The notes: generated from the sequence alone by a model not told the origin. 64,000 nucleotides of DNA from Auricularia sp. M13 (GCA_037042915.1 CM073195.1:992001-1056000); one strand, 5' to 3'; counted from the first letter of the stretch, positions 42,313-53,770 are shown. Made by a program: numbers and translations.

Positions 42313-42866
42313 CTATGCAAGAATCCACTCCGGTTCACCCTCGATCCCCAGTGCCTGCATCAACTCCTTGATCTTGTAGACGGGCAGGCACTGCGATGTG
42401 ACGGTTTTGACTACGCTCGTGTACGCAAAATAGACGACATCGTCGTGGTTCTCAAACGGTTCGAGTCGCGTGAAGAACCGGATGCCGAGTGCGTCAGACG
42501 TATCGTGCATTATCTGGCGCTTGCGCATCCGAGTCCAGCTTTTCAAATTTCCGTTAGAGGGGCATTCGATTTTCTGCGCCTTGTTGAAAGCGTGCACCGC
42601 GGCGTCGGGAAAATAGAATCCATAGTAGCACGTTGCCCCCTGTTCAGCTTCGGCCTGGATGGCGTCTGGCATCTCGGGTGGATCAACGAACTCGGTGAAT
42701 ATCTCGACGCTGCGTGTGTAACGTCAGGCGCTAGCATCACCGTCGCTGGTACATGGTGCACGCACTTGTACGGTTTGCTTCTGGGTTCAGGCTCACGTGC
42801 AAAGCTCACATAGTCGTAGTCGCCAACCACTGCGAGCGAAGGAGGAACCGAGAATATCGTGAGCAT
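42313..42866 (-). CDS. Family A small protein, copy A5 (divergent from B2)
   Basis: Exon 1 42866-42766 (MLTIFSVPPSLAVVGDYDY) and exon 2 42709-42313, joined by a 56-nt phase-2 intron with donor GTGCGT, give 165 residues. The core is VEIFTEFVDPPEMPDAIQAE, TCYYGFYFPDAAVHAFNKA, HDDVVYFAYTSV, CLPVYKIKELMQALGIEG, PEWILA. It is almost a twin of A3, 7 kb away. Its ATG is 199 bp from that of B2 on the other strand. The open frame extends upstream of the ATG with hydrophobic residues, but no ATG is there. Function unknown. Confidence 0.67.
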
Positions 42867-43065
42867 AATGACGACGACGACGAATGTGCTGGTCGGTGGC
42901 GGATGAAAAGGGAGCGAACCACCGGAGATTGCCGTCAACGCTCCAAGTCCGATTCCACTCAATGTCCGCCACAGCACCACGCCCACCACGTTGGTTTAGT
43001 TCAAATTCTAGCTCCGAATAATCGATTGCCGCAGCATTTCGACCATCCGCCACCATCTGAACGCC
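42867..43065. promoter_or_regulatory. Shared promoter region between A5 and B2
   Basis: 199 bp between divergent ATGs. It shares ordered short blocks with the A2/B1 spacer (CCGCCACA, CCACCACGTT, TTTAGTTCAAA, ATCGATT). Confidence 0.55.
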
Positions 43066-44384
43066 ATGGCCGACGACTCGGACATGCCCCAGTCGCGGAT
43101 GTATACCTTTCCATGCAAGCCTACCGATACAGGAGGGCTCGCCCACACCCTTTCCGTAACCCTCAGCCGTCATGTTGTTGCGACTGCGGGGAGAATTGTA
43201 GGTGCCGTTCTTGATATCGATCGCACGTACTTACCATTCTCCCTCCCAGACTGTACACTTCGACGTTCAGCACGACCCTTCGACTGTAAGTTCTCTTTCT
43301 TTACCAATCGACATATTGTTCTCAGTTGCGACAGGAACAAAATCCGACGCCTAATTCCCTCGGAGTGATGCGCTACTCCATCAAAGAGGAATTTGCACTA
43401 CGAGTATGTACTCATCTCCTACATTCTTTGACGCTGCTTCTAACGAGATCCAGTCGCGCCCCCCGTACTCCGTCAACTCGGCTGCTCGTGATATACGTCA
43501 CACACAGGCCTATCTCGATGCCATCGAATATGAGACAAATCCACGGAACTTGGAGGCGCTTTGGAAGCCTGGTGAGTACAGGAGTATCCTCACAATGCTT
43601 CTCAGCTCAATATATGCTAGTCTATGGGATTGTGCTGCGCGACCTCATCGATATGATGGACACGTGCTACGTCCGCGAAGAATGGCCGATCAGTGTCTTC
43701 GACGATTCGAGGGATAAAATGCCTCTAACGAAGACGGTCTCGATGCCCCGCGGCGGGGGGAAAACGGTGATCCCAGACCTAACCCTCCTAATGCAACTCG
43801 GCACCGTCAGCGCCAACCATCGCCTCCGCCACAAACGTTTTTGCCCCATCCTCGTCGAGCTCAAGCGGGCCATTTCTCGCTCGATGACGATTCTCGGATA
43901 TCCGGATCCCAACAAGCCCGAGGCCGAGAACCAATTGCGTTCCTCCTTCGGCGTGGCCCAGGAGCAGGTCGAACTCGCAGCGTGCCTGCAGATGATGCAG
44001 GTTCCGGAGCAGCCGCACATTATCGTGGTCGCCGGAGTTGGGCCGTGGTTCAGGATTCTTGTCTTGTCCCGGAAGACGATCCTAGAATCACCGCATACCA
44101 GACTATCGCAGGCTCAGATCTAGAAGACAGTGAACGAGATTTTAGAAGGCAGTGACGAACGAGCTCGCGTCAACGTTCCCGACTCTCCAAACCCGGCCGA
44201 GGAAGGTTGGGCCGACCTCGAGCTTCTCGATCCGAACTTCGACAGGCGTGCAGGCGAGTTCGACGACCTCAGCCACTTTCCCCGGTGGTCGCAGCCGACG
44301 ATGTTGGGCACTGCTCCGGCCGACCGGATTTGGGAGGAAATACGCGAGCTTGTGCACAAGATGTTGTGCACGGGGCAGATGTAG
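43066..44384 (+). CDS. Family B protein, copy B2 (PD...ExK nuclease-like signature)
   Basis: Exon 1 begins MADDSDMPQSRMYTFPCKPT at 43066. The middle exons are uncertain. From about 43450: SRPPYSVNSAARDIRHTQAY, TNPRNLEALWKP, a 49-nt intron, then VYGIVLRDLIDMMDTCYVRE. The conserved block follows: SMPRGGGKTVIPDLTLLM ... RFCPILVELKRAISRS, then FGVAQEQVELAACLQMMQV and IIVVAGVGPWFRILVLSR. The C-terminus KMLCTGQM matches B1's MMSTGHM. Compared with B1 this copy has about one interruption in its last third, so it may be inactive or shortened. It pairs with A5 as B1 pairs with A2. Confidence 0.55.
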
Positions 44385-46006
44385 TTAGGGGACTTTGAAT
44401 GACTCATCATATGTACAGTACTACGTTGAACGTCTTGCGTTTGATACGTGTCAGGTTGGATATCAGCCATATGCGTCGGGGAACTGAATTGGTTTTCATT
44501 CCCGTGTGAGAGTCGCTGCAGCGGCCGTCGCAAAGTTAACCTTCTGTAAAAACCGACTTGCTGTATAGACTCGCTTCACGCTTTCAAAGGGCATCATAGG
44601 TATGATATTCTTCGTTTGAGCCGCGACAGTCCTTCATAGACTCCATAGCGCTGACTAGCCGCTCCACAGACTTTGGAGACGAAGCTTAGGTCTATAGGAC
44701 AGTGCAGCGCCCAGCCTTCGTGCTCTCCGCTGCTTTAGGAGATCCGATCGAATAACAGGTTCTCCAATTAGCTCAAATTTATTGCAGGCAGGCCCGCCCG
44801 ATTTAAAAGGAAGATGGGACGTCTCCGAATGTTTGCAAGTCCTCTCGCTCTCCCCACCAACCAGCCAGTCCGAGGCGTGTCCTCATCGCAAGTCGCGGCA
44901 CCACTCGTCAGGTTTCTACGTCAAGTACGTCGTATCTTTTTATCCTGTGCTGCTGTGAACTCGCCAGTCTTCGTAGATTCGAGTACAACGCCTGGTCGTA
45001 GTCCTGAGCTGTAGGGTGCGTCATCCGACTTGTGCTGTTTGAGCTCTTCCGTTCAAGTCGCTGACCTAATGCTGCGCATTTACAGTTGATCATGGGACGT
45101 GGGACTTGGATTGGGCGGTATGATTTGGAATTCCACGCATGTACTTAGTCCTTGGAGCCGCATGTAGGGTATCGCTCATTCGTAATCCATTGCTACTCTC
45201 CTCTGCCTACACCAGCATCCCGCGCACCTCGAAGTAACTCAGAGCCAAGGAACCTAAATGGAGCTGTGACTGTGCCATTTGGGAACCTTGGTCAAACAAG
45301 CAGAGTGATCGGCTTGAACCTTGCCTTATCCGTCAGGCTCTGGCGGGATTTGAGAGCCTCCAGAGAGCTCTTTCAAAGCCCTTCAAAGCCATGATATGGT
45401 GCTATCAAAATGGACTATTAGGTTACAGAGCTGCTATAGAGGGGGGGTATACTTTGAGCTCTTCTGATCTCTGACGACCGTAAAGCACGTTATAGCGATG
45501 TCCTTTTTTGCAGAAGACAGTGCAGCATGCGGCTTCGTCAAGTAAATAACTTATTCAGAGTCTGCGAAGCGGCTTATGACGCGAGTTCCACGTATACACA
45601 GACTGTACAAGGGATTTAGAGGTATGGGAATGACGGGAAGAAGAGGGCGAGTGGGCAGCGAGCATCAAGCGAGCATACAGGCATGGCATAATCTATGCAC
45701 GTCTGAGTAGCGAGGAAGGGTTTGTAACAATAATGGTAGGTAGAGGTATCCATCGGGTGCAGGTTGGTATACCGCAGCCTGGGGTCGCGAGCGGAATGGC
45801 ACAAGATAGAGCGTGCGTCGCTATGAGAGAAGGGTGGGGGAGGTCATATACTAGATAGGAGCCAAAGGAGTTCGTTAAGTACGGCGACATTTGCCTATGA
45901 AGCTTCGTGGTTGTGCTGTGCTCGTTGTGGCCACATATATCATGAATGCTCTCAATGTTGCAGTTTCACTTGATATCATTACTCCTAGCACAAACACGAC
46001 GCACAT
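44385..46006. other. Intergenic, 1.6 kb
   Basis: It lies between B2 and the PUP1 3' end. Short frames on both strands lack protein character. A G run sits near 45440. No terminal repeats or target duplications were noticed. It forms the border between the accessory block and the housekeeping block. Confidence 0.45.
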
Positions 46007-47045
46007 CTAGCTGACATCCATAGCATCGCCAACGCCGCCGCGCACAATGGGCGTGACGGTCTCGTCGGCAATGAGACTGCGGACGGTCTCCTTCGTCCAG
46101 GCGGTGGTGCCCTTGGGGAACTTGTACTGGCGCTCCTTAGGCGGGCGCACGTTCGGCGTCTCGTAGTTGCGGTACATGTCGGTGCGCGACTTGGTGATGA
46201 CGCACACGTCGACGTTCGAGCCAGATCCCAGGTCGTTAAAGATACCCGCCTGAATGGCCGCGGAGACGAGGGCGATGCCTTCTTCGCGCTGTACGATAGT
46301 TAGCGTGCATTGTGTCAGGAGTGAGGGTAGAACGGACGGTCATGTTCGGCTTCCACCGCGACTCGAAGACGGCCATTGCTGCGAGCGAGCCGGAGCCCAT
46401 AGTCACGTACGGCAGCTTGTCGGTGCTACCGTGAGGATGGATGGTGAATAGGTGCGGGCCGGTCGCGTCGACGCCTGCGAGAACCAACGCGGCACCAACC
46501 TGCCCTTGGTAGCTGCATGCACTCATTTCAACGAGTGGTATTAAAGCAAAAGAAAGGGAGACGAACCGGAAGAGCATCTGCTTGAGCATGGTCATGGCGG
46601 TCACGACACGCGCCTGGCGGCCAGTCGAGAGCTCGTGCAGGGCCATGTTGCTCGAGATGAGGGCGGTCGTGAACTCGGTGTCGGCAGCCGTGCCCGCGCC
46701 GCAGCAGCGGATGTTTTCAGAAATGTAGTGTATCTGGGCGCGGCGCAGTGAGCACGGGCGCACGGCGGTGACGCGTCGCGGTAACGCACCTTCTCGCAGT
46801 TCTTGTCCGCTACAATGTCGCCCTCTGTCGCACGCGTGTCGGCGCCGAGCACAATGCCGTCTGCGTACAGACAGCCGACGATGGTCGTGCCCGTGCTCGT
46901 CGCCTTGGGCAGCGGCAGACCCTTGTTCGAGAGGAACTGGTTCCTGCGCGCGAGCCGTCAGCTCCAGCTGGCAACGATGAGCAGCTCAAGCGCACCGTCC
47001 AGCGTGCGAGAAGTCAAAGCCCGCGCCTCTGAAGACAGCGTCCAT
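46007..47045 (-). CDS. PUP1: 20S proteasome subunit beta2 (trypsin-like activity)
   Basis: Start [17 protein letters not shown] at 47045, then an intron and [18 protein letters not shown], followed by [20 protein letters not shown]. The mature enzyme would begin at the Thr after TSTG (Thr1 nucleophile). Further: [100 protein letters not shown]. The C-terminal arm ([16 protein letters not shown]) wraps the neighbouring beta3 subunit in known proteasomes. The processed N-terminus and fold are standard; it is the core-particle subunit that cuts after basic residues. It is divergent from GVP36 with 125 bp between starts. Confidence 0.95.
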
Positions 47046-47170
47046 GGTGCGTGGATGGGTGGGTTGAGCGAGAAAGGACGCGTCTGGCCGCGCGTCTGAC
47101 GGAGATTCGGAGTCGGGCCTTGAACGTCACCCTCCTCCGTCCTCCAGAGCAGCCCGCAGCGCCCGCCAGC
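47046..47170. promoter_or_regulatory. Shared promoter region, PUP1/GVP36
   Basis: 125 bp between divergent start codons. The yeast proteasome element GGTGGCAAA is not seen. Confidence 0.5.
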
Positions 47171-48720
47171 ATGGACTCGTGGAAGAACCTCCAGGCATCG
47201 CTCACCGGCCTCAACATCGGCCAGACCGCTGGCAAGCTCGCCAAGACCGTCAACAGCAGCATGCAGGCGACCAAGTGAGCATTCTGTCCACGTTCAGTGC
47301 ACTGAGTTCTGACCAGCCGCCGCAGGTACGTGGCTGTATGCTCTCTGGCTATTCCAACAGCCGCTTACGGACTGCAGGGAACGCCTTGGCGCCGTGGCTG
47401 CGGACGAGATCACCGAGCTGCCGCAAGGTGAGCATTTGTCGGTCTAGGTTGGGTTATCGCCGTCGCTCATCGCCCACCCAGAGTACAAGGACCTCGAAGT
47501 ATGCTCGCTTCAAGCTCGCTGCCCGTATTTCTAACCAATATTTCCACAGGCGCGCGTCGACGCCCTGCGCACGACCCATCTGAGCCTGCTCAAGTATGTG
47601 ACAGTCGTAACACGCTAACAGGATCCTAACATGTGAATCCCAGGATCACCAAGGTCTACGAGAGCGAGGCGTACGACTACCCGACGCAGGTCCAGGAGTC
47701 GCTCGCCGAGCTCGGCGCCGGCTTCACGCACTCGGTCACCAACTTCGCCGCAACCAACCTCAAGGCACGCCCGCGGATTCCGCTGCGAGCACTGCCCCCT
47801 CCGCCGCTAACGCTCCCAGCAGGGCACGAACCTCCCCGTCCCGGCGGTCAGCCCGCCGCCGCCCACCCAGCACAAGACTCTCCCGCACGCCCTCGCGCGT
47901 GCTGCCGGCGCCGGCGCGCTTGCCATCGGCCCCGAGCAGCGCCTCGGGAAGGGCCTCACGCTCTATGCCCAGGCCGCCGATAAGGCAAGCCTCTTCGAAG
48001 AAGGGGGTGTAGATGGCGTATTGATGTTTTGGCTACTACAGATTGGTGAGGCTCGTCTGGCGCAGGACGCGGCCATCCGCGAGCACTTCCTCGCGCCGTG
48101 GCAGGTCACGTTGACCAGCACCATCGCCGTCGCCATGAAGGCCCGCGCGGCCGTCAAGGCGTCCCGTCTTGAGCTCGATGCTGCTAAGCAAACGTATGTT
48201 CCTCAAGGCGGTATTTATATCTCTACTTTTTGCTAATGACCTGCAGATTGAAGAACGCGAACCCGTCGAAGCAGGAGCAGGCGAGGTGCGCTATATTTGT
48301 CACTGCTGTCAACCGGATAATGTTGACACATTGTAGGCTGGAGGTTGAGAACGCCGAGGACGACCTGGTCCAGAAGACCGAGGTTGCTATTAAGCTCATG
48401 AAGGCCGTCCTTGAAAACGTAGCGCCTCTACTATTCCGTTCCTGTACCCATTCTGACATGCCATCGCAGCCGGAGCCGCTGAAGAACCTGAATGAGCTTG
48501 TGAAGGCTCAGGTTGGTTCCTTGTTACTTTTATATAAGTTTAGTTGGATTGACATTTTGCAGCTGTTGTACCATGCGCAAGCCGCAGAGGCACTGCAGAC
48601 CGCGCAGGGCGAGATTGAGGAGCTGAGTGTAGCTGCCGAGGGCGAGTACAGGTGCGTGCAATGTTATTTTCGCTGCTTCTGTAACTGACCGTCTTGGGCA
48701 GGAAGTCCAGAGATCACTGA
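47171..48720 (+). CDS. GVP36: BAR-domain protein of the Gvp36 type
   Basis: The start MDSWKNLQASLTGLNIGQTA leads into an amphipathic helix and a long BAR domain over at least nine short exons. Segments: ERLGAVAADEITELP, ITKVYESEAYDYPTQVQESL, LPHALARAAGAGALAIG, IGEARLAQDAAIREHFLAPW, ARAAVKASRLELDAAK, LEVENAEDDLVQKTEVAIKL, PEPLKNLNELVKAQ, LLYHAQAAEALQTAQGEIEE. The end is YRKSRDH and TGA at 48718. BAR dimers sense and bend membranes; yeast Gvp36 works at Golgi and endocytic membranes. Coiled-coil character fits. The layout is typical of fungal Gvp36 in having no SH3 domain. Confidence 0.88.
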
Positions 48721-49044
48721 AGTGCCTCTTTAAGCAATGTGCTAACTCGCACAGTCCAGCCTGTAGTCTGTTCTCTCACCGTTCTCTCCCTTCATTTCTG
48801 ATGTGTTCGATCTCACCGTACCCGTACCGTCTGGCTGTGGACACTTGTTTGAGTGTGTAGCGCACGATGGAGGAGCTGTTGCGAGAAAAACCGAAAGCCA
48901 CATGATTTTACGCTATAGAACGCCTTTACGCCCCTTTTTCCCTCTGCTTAGCGTCGCGAGCGTGAAAGACTGGCCGACTAGAGCGAGAGCGACCGCCACG
49001 GCACGCGCCGGGCTAACTTTCAGCTTTCAACGTCAACCTTCGTT
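48721..49044. other. Intergenic, 324 bp
   Basis: It contains the GVP36 3' end and the promoter of the F-box-like gene. No motif was recognised. Confidence 0.5.
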
Positions 49045-50590
49045 ATGCAGCTGCGACTGGGACTGCCGGTGGACATTGTGAACGCGATACTCGAGGCGGC
49101 GTATCTGAGAGAGTCTGGCCGGCCGGACTACGCGACGCTGGGCCAGTGCGCGCTGGTGAGCCGCAGCTGGCGGGTGCACGCCCAGCGCCTGTACTTCCGC
49201 TGGCTGTCGGTGCGCTCGCCCGAGTGCGCGGCGAGCCTGACGGCGCGCCTGTTCGTCGAGCCCGAGACGCGGCACACGCGCACGCTCAAGGGCGCCGTGC
49301 GCATCGTCGAGCTGGGCCCCGCCGTCGAGCTCGACTTCCTGCTGGACGCCCTCGGCGCGGGGCGCTGCGCGTTCGTGTACGAGCTGCGGCTCGACACGCT
49401 CGCCGACGACGTCCCGCTCGCCGTGCTCGACCGCCTGCGCGCGTGCGCCGGCCTGCGCACGCTGCGCCTCGCCGCGCCGTGCTGCCGCGTCGCGCGCCAG
49501 ATGACGGACGCGTGCGGCGGCTTGGCCAGGCTCGAGCTTGCCTTGGCGCGCTTCGACGCCGCTGCCACAGAGGACGATGGCGGGAGCGCGTGGGAGCTGC
49601 CCCGCCTGCGCGAGCTGCGCGTCGCGGCGGAGGTCGTCGCGTCCGACTCGCGGCCGGCGCTCGACGCGCTCGTCAGCGCCGCCGCGCCCGCGCTGGAGGC
49701 GCTCTCGCTCGACGCGCCCGACTACTGCCCGCCGCTCGGCCCGCCCGTCCAGCTCGACGCGCTGCGCTCGCTCAGCATCGATCGGTGGTCCGACGAGCTC
49801 GCCAGCGCGCTCGCCGACCTGCCCCTGCTTGCCGAGCTGCAGTTCTGGCGCACGGCCGTCGTGCGCACCTCCGCGCCGCTCATCGACTCGCTCCCTACCC
49901 GACTCGTCCACCTCGCCGTGCCCGCGGGCGACTCCTTCACCGCCGAGCGCCGCCAGCTCGAGGCCGCGGCCATACCGCGCCTCACCAAACGTCTACCGCG
50001 CCTGCGCATCCTCACCGTGCACACGTACGGCATGTCCGCCGCGGCGGGCTGGTGGTCGCGCCTGCTCGTCGCGTACTGCATGGACCGCGGCATCGAGATC
50101 CGGCGGCCCAGCACGTACGAGATGATGTGCGAGGCAAGTCCCAGTCCCCGTCATGCTGCGCGTCGACGTCTTGCCGTCCGCTGACGCCCGCGCCGCGCAG
50201 ATCGACCTCATACCGTGCACCGGCTTCCCGCGCTACCGCGAGGCCGCGAACTACAGCTACATGGCGCCGCCCGGGCTCGTGGCGCCGTCGCACGAGGAGC
50301 TGCCCGCGCCGCCCGCCGCCGCGCAGGTGGACACGCACGTGCCCGAGTGCCCGACGCCCGACGACGCGTCGTCCGCGTCCTCGTCTGCCTCGAGCGAGAC
50401 GCCGTCTGCGGACTGGATCAACAACGCGCCCCTCCCGCCCGACTCGGTCAACGTGCTCGTCGCCGCGCAGGACATGCCCGCCGCGGAGCCCGAGGTCGAG
50501 CACCCGCCCAGGACGTTCAGGAGTAGGTGGAGGAAGGTCATGCATCGGCTGAGGGTCATCCTGCCCCGCCATGTGCGTGTGCTGCGATGA
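49045..50590 (+). CDS. F-box-like protein with leucine-rich C-terminal region
   Basis: Exon 1 49045-50133 and exon 2 50201-50590 give 492 residues from MQLRLGLPVDIVNAILEAAY. The first ~45 residues have an F-box-like pattern (LPVDIVNAILEAA ... LGQCALVSRSWRVHAQRLYF). A leucine-rich region follows (LRACAGLRTLRLAAP, LEALSLDAPDYCPPLG, LDALRSLSIDRW, LPLLAELQFWRTAVV). The C-terminal exon is Pro/Ser/Glu-rich and ends in a basic stretch (SRWRKVMHRLRVILPRH). F-box proteins bring substrates to SCF ubiquitin ligases; these families are large in Agaricomycetes and this member has no known target. The intron begins GCAAGT (GC-AG). GC content is very high, which makes long shadow frames on the other strand. 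Confidence 0.78.
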
Positions 50591-51248
50591 CGGACTGTGA
50601 CTTGTTCTTTTGGGAATCTCTGTCGTCGTGTACTGTTTTTAGACTGTATGTAGCCGTACTATTACGCTTACTCTGTACTTTTTGGATGGCTTTTGGAATG
50701 GAACTTGATGCATCTGATTCTCGCGGTCTTTGTACAGCCGAAGTTTGTTCTGCGGGTGCTGTCCCGAGGAGGTCCGAGGCAAGTCCGAGGATCAAGGCAA
50801 CTCGAGACAGCCCAGAACGAAGAACAGATTTCCAACTATACAATATGGAATCAGACGCGGGAGTAAATCCACCTGATAAAGAGGCGGTTTTTCACGTTCT
50901 CATCAGACTAAGTCTATGTGGAACAGCAACAGACTCCAGGAACATCGTCAATTAGGAGAAGAAGGGCCTAACACTGTGCCCATGTACAAATTCTTGGCCG
51001 CTGACCACAATGTTTGAAGCTGATTTCTTGGTGTTGTATTTCCCTGTAGTAAGTATACCTAGAAGGAACATGGATGGGACTGAGCGGTGGATGATGCCAA
51101 ACACAACCTTTTAAGATGAGAGAATAAGATGCGGTAATTTATGCGAAGCAAGCTGTATGCGAGGGGAGGCGGGAAGCAAATGCGAGTGGGAGGAGCGTAT
51201 GCGAGAGCAAGGTGTACTTTTTTGCGTCAAGGGCCAGAGATGAGGCGT
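50591..51248. other. Convergent intergenic region, 658 bp
   Basis: Between the stops of the F-box-like gene (+) and HSP60 (-); it should hold two 3' ends. AT-rich compared with both genes. No repeat was seen. Confidence 0.5.
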
Positions 51249-53125
51249 TTAGAAGCCGCCCATGCCCATGCCGCCCATGCCGCCGCCGGGCATGGGCGGC
51301 GCCTTGTCCTCGGGCGCCTCGACGATGCATGCTTCCGACGTCGTGAGGAGGGACGCGACGCCGCTGGCGTCGACGAGCGCGGTGCGCACGACCTTGAGCG
51401 GGTCGACGATGCCGGCGGCGATCATGTCGACGTACTCGCCCTTGGCGGCGTCGTAGCCCCACTCGAACTTGTCGCCGTACTTGTCGACGACGGTGCCGAC
51501 GACGACGCTGCCCTCCTCGCCGGCGTTCTCGACGATCTTGCGCGCGGGGCGCGAGAGCGCGGCGCGGATGATGCTCACGCCGAGCTGCTGGTCGAAGTTC
51601 GCCACGGGGATGTCGCCGAGCGAGCGCGACGCCTTGAGCAGCGCAACGCCGCCGCCGGGGACGATGCCCTCCTCGACGGCCGCGCGCGTCGCGTTGAGCG
51701 CGTCGTCGTAGCGGTCCTTCTTCTCGCCGACCTCGACCTCGGACGAGCCGCCGACCTTGATCACGGCGACACCGCCGGAGAGCTTGGCCAGGCGCTCATG
51801 CAGCTTGGTGCGGTCGTAGTCGGACGTCGTCGGGTCGTTCGCGACGGCGCGGATCTGCTCGCAGCGCGCGGCGATGGCGTCCTTGGAGCCCTCGCCGTTG
51901 AGGAAGATGGTGTCCTCCTTGGTGATGGTGATGGAGCCGGAGGAGCCGAGCAGGTCGGGCGTCGCGCGCTCGAGCTTGATGTCGAGCTCGTCGGTGAAGA
52001 CGGTGCCGCCAGTGAGGATGGCGAGGTCGCCGAGGATGGACTTGCGGTTGTCGCCGAAACCGGGCGCCTTGACGCACGCGACCTGCAGCTGGCCGCGCAG
52101 CTTGTTGAGGATGCACGCGGCGAGCGCCTCGCCGTCGACGTCCTCCGCAATGACGACGAGCGGGCGGCGCGCCTGGGCGGCGGCCTCGAGCGACGGCAGG
52201 ATGTCCTGCAGCAGCGAGATCTTCTTCTCGCTGAGCAGCACGAGCGGCTTCTCGAACTCGACCTTCTGCGCCTTGACGTCGGTGATGAAGTAGGGCGAGA
52301 TGAAGCCGCGGTCGAACTTCATGCCCTCGGTGATCTCGATCTCGTCCTCGATCGTCTTGCCCTCCTTGACGGTGATGACGCCCTCCTTGCCGACCTTCTC
52401 CATGGCCGTCGCGATGAGCTGGCCGACGTGGGTGTCGCCGTTGGCCGAGATGGTCGCGACCTGGGCGATCTCCTCGGACGTCGTGATCTCGCGCTTGTTC
52501 TGCTCGAGGAACGCGATGACCTTGTCGACGGCCTTTTGGGCGCCGCGGCGAGGTCCATCGGGTTGCAGCCGGCCGCGACGTTCTTGACACCCTCCGCGTA
52601 AATGGCGCGCGCGAGGACGGTCGCGGTCGTCGTGCCGTCTCCTGCAATCTCGTTTGTCTTGGACGCGACCTCTTGCACCAACCTGACGGGGGAAGTTATG
52701 AGCGCTTATTATCAATACGGGGTGCCGGCAAGGAACGCGTACCGTGCACCGAGGTTCTCAAACTTGTCCTTGAGCTGGATGGCCTTGGCGACGGTTACAC
52801 CGTCTAAGAGCACAGTGAGTTATAAGTTGTTGGAGACGCGAGTGAAGACGCACCTTTTGTGATTTTGGGGCCACCGAAGCTCTGCTCGATAATGACATTG
52901 CGGCCTGAGAAATTCCATGCATGAATACATGAAGCTCAGACGTGTCTAATGCAACACACCCTTAGGACCAAGGGTGACCGAGACGGCCTTTTCAAGAATG
53001 TCAACGCCGGTGAGGATGGAGGCGCGGCACTCGTTGGAAAACTTGAGCTCCTTGTGGGCGCCGCGGGCGAGGACGGGCTTTGCAGACTTGGCTGCGCGGC
53101 GGGCTGCGGTCTTGACGTGGTGCAT
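51249..53125 (-). CDS. HSP60: Mitochondrial chaperonin HSP60
   Basis: The start [20 protein letters not shown] is a basic, Ala-rich presequence for mitochondrial import. Then come [80 protein letters not shown] (the ATP site), NPMDL ... [37 protein letters not shown] and a C-terminal GGMGGM tail. It is the GroEL homologue that folds imported proteins with HSP10. Near 52550 one base seems to be missing from the codons for DLRRGAQK, which breaks the frame of an essential gene; an assembly error is the likeliest cause. It is head to head with HSP10, and a heat-shock element lies between. Confidence 0.95.
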
Positions 53126-53297
53126 GGCGGCGGGCGGGGACTAGCTAGTGAAAGCGAGTACGGTGAGCGGGAGGAGGAAGAGACGAACGTTCCGGAACAA
53201 GAGCGCGCGCAATTTTTTCTAGCGACAGCAGAGGCCCGCTTTTTGCCGCTCCGTGTTTTCTCGCGCCTTCCATCGCTTTCTCACCTACTAGCTACCC
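53126..53297. promoter_or_regulatory. Bidirectional HSP60/HSP10 promoter region
   Basis: 172 bp between the two start codons, with a heat-shock element at 53185-53197. The shared promoter would keep the two chaperonin partners in step, as known for the animal HSPD1/HSPE1 pair. Confidence 0.75.
53185..53197. promoter_or_regulatory. Heat-shock element (three perfect units)
   Basis: GAACGTTCCGGAA: alternating GAA, TTC and GAA separated by 2 bp, the exact consensus for an Hsf1 trimer. The symmetric setting between HSP60 and HSP10 suggests it serves both. Confidence 0.85.
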
Positions 53298-53770
53298 ATG
53301 GTGAGCAGAGCGCGGCGGCGACGGCGCGACGACGTTGACGCGTGTCGCAGGCTTCCCAGACGACCATCAAGTCCATTCGCGCCGTGCTGCCGCTGCTCGA
53401 CCGCGTGCTCGTCCAGCGCCTCAAGGCCGAAACGGTCAGTACAATGCCTAGCTAGCCTTCGCCAGCTCACACGTACGGACAGAAAACGGCCACGGGCATT
53501 TTCCTGCCCACGTCCGCGACGAACCAGCCGCTGCCGGAGGCGACCGTCATTGCTGTCGGTCCCGGCGCGCCCAACAAGGACGGCAACATCGTCCCCGTCT
53601 CCGTCAAGGCCGGCGACAAGGTCCTCCTGCCCGGCTGGGGCGGCAACTCGATAAAGATTGGCGAAGACGTGCGTCCTTACTTTGAGCCCTATGACCCTTA
53701 CGCTCACCGATTATTCCAGGAGTACCACATCTTCAAGGACGCCGAGATCCTCGCCAAGATTCAGGAGTAA
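53298..53770 (+). CDS. HSP10: Mitochondrial co-chaperonin HSP10
   Basis: Exons 53298-53300, 53351-53434, 53483-53668 and 53720-53770 give 107 residues, the normal length. The ATG alone forms the first coding exon. The second codon onward reads ASQTTIKSIRAVLPLLDRVL, then KTATGIFLPTSATNQPLPEA (the mobile loop that touches HSP60), TVIAVGPGAPNKDGNIVPVS, DKVLLPGWGGNSIKIGED and EYHIFKDAEILAKIQE. It caps the HSP60 ring in the mitochondrial matrix. The shared HSE region upstream should make it heat inducible. Confidence 0.95.

Noticed and set aside
49033-49911. Long open frames on the minus strand and in the other plus frames of the F-box-like gene
   Set aside because: High GC content removes stops in all frames. 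Only the frame from 49045 has an F-box-like start and leucine-rich pattern.
51141-52601. 486-residue plus-strand open frame
   Set aside because: It is the antisense shadow of HSP60, caused by GC-rich codons; residues are Asp/Arg/Leu-rich without any family pattern.
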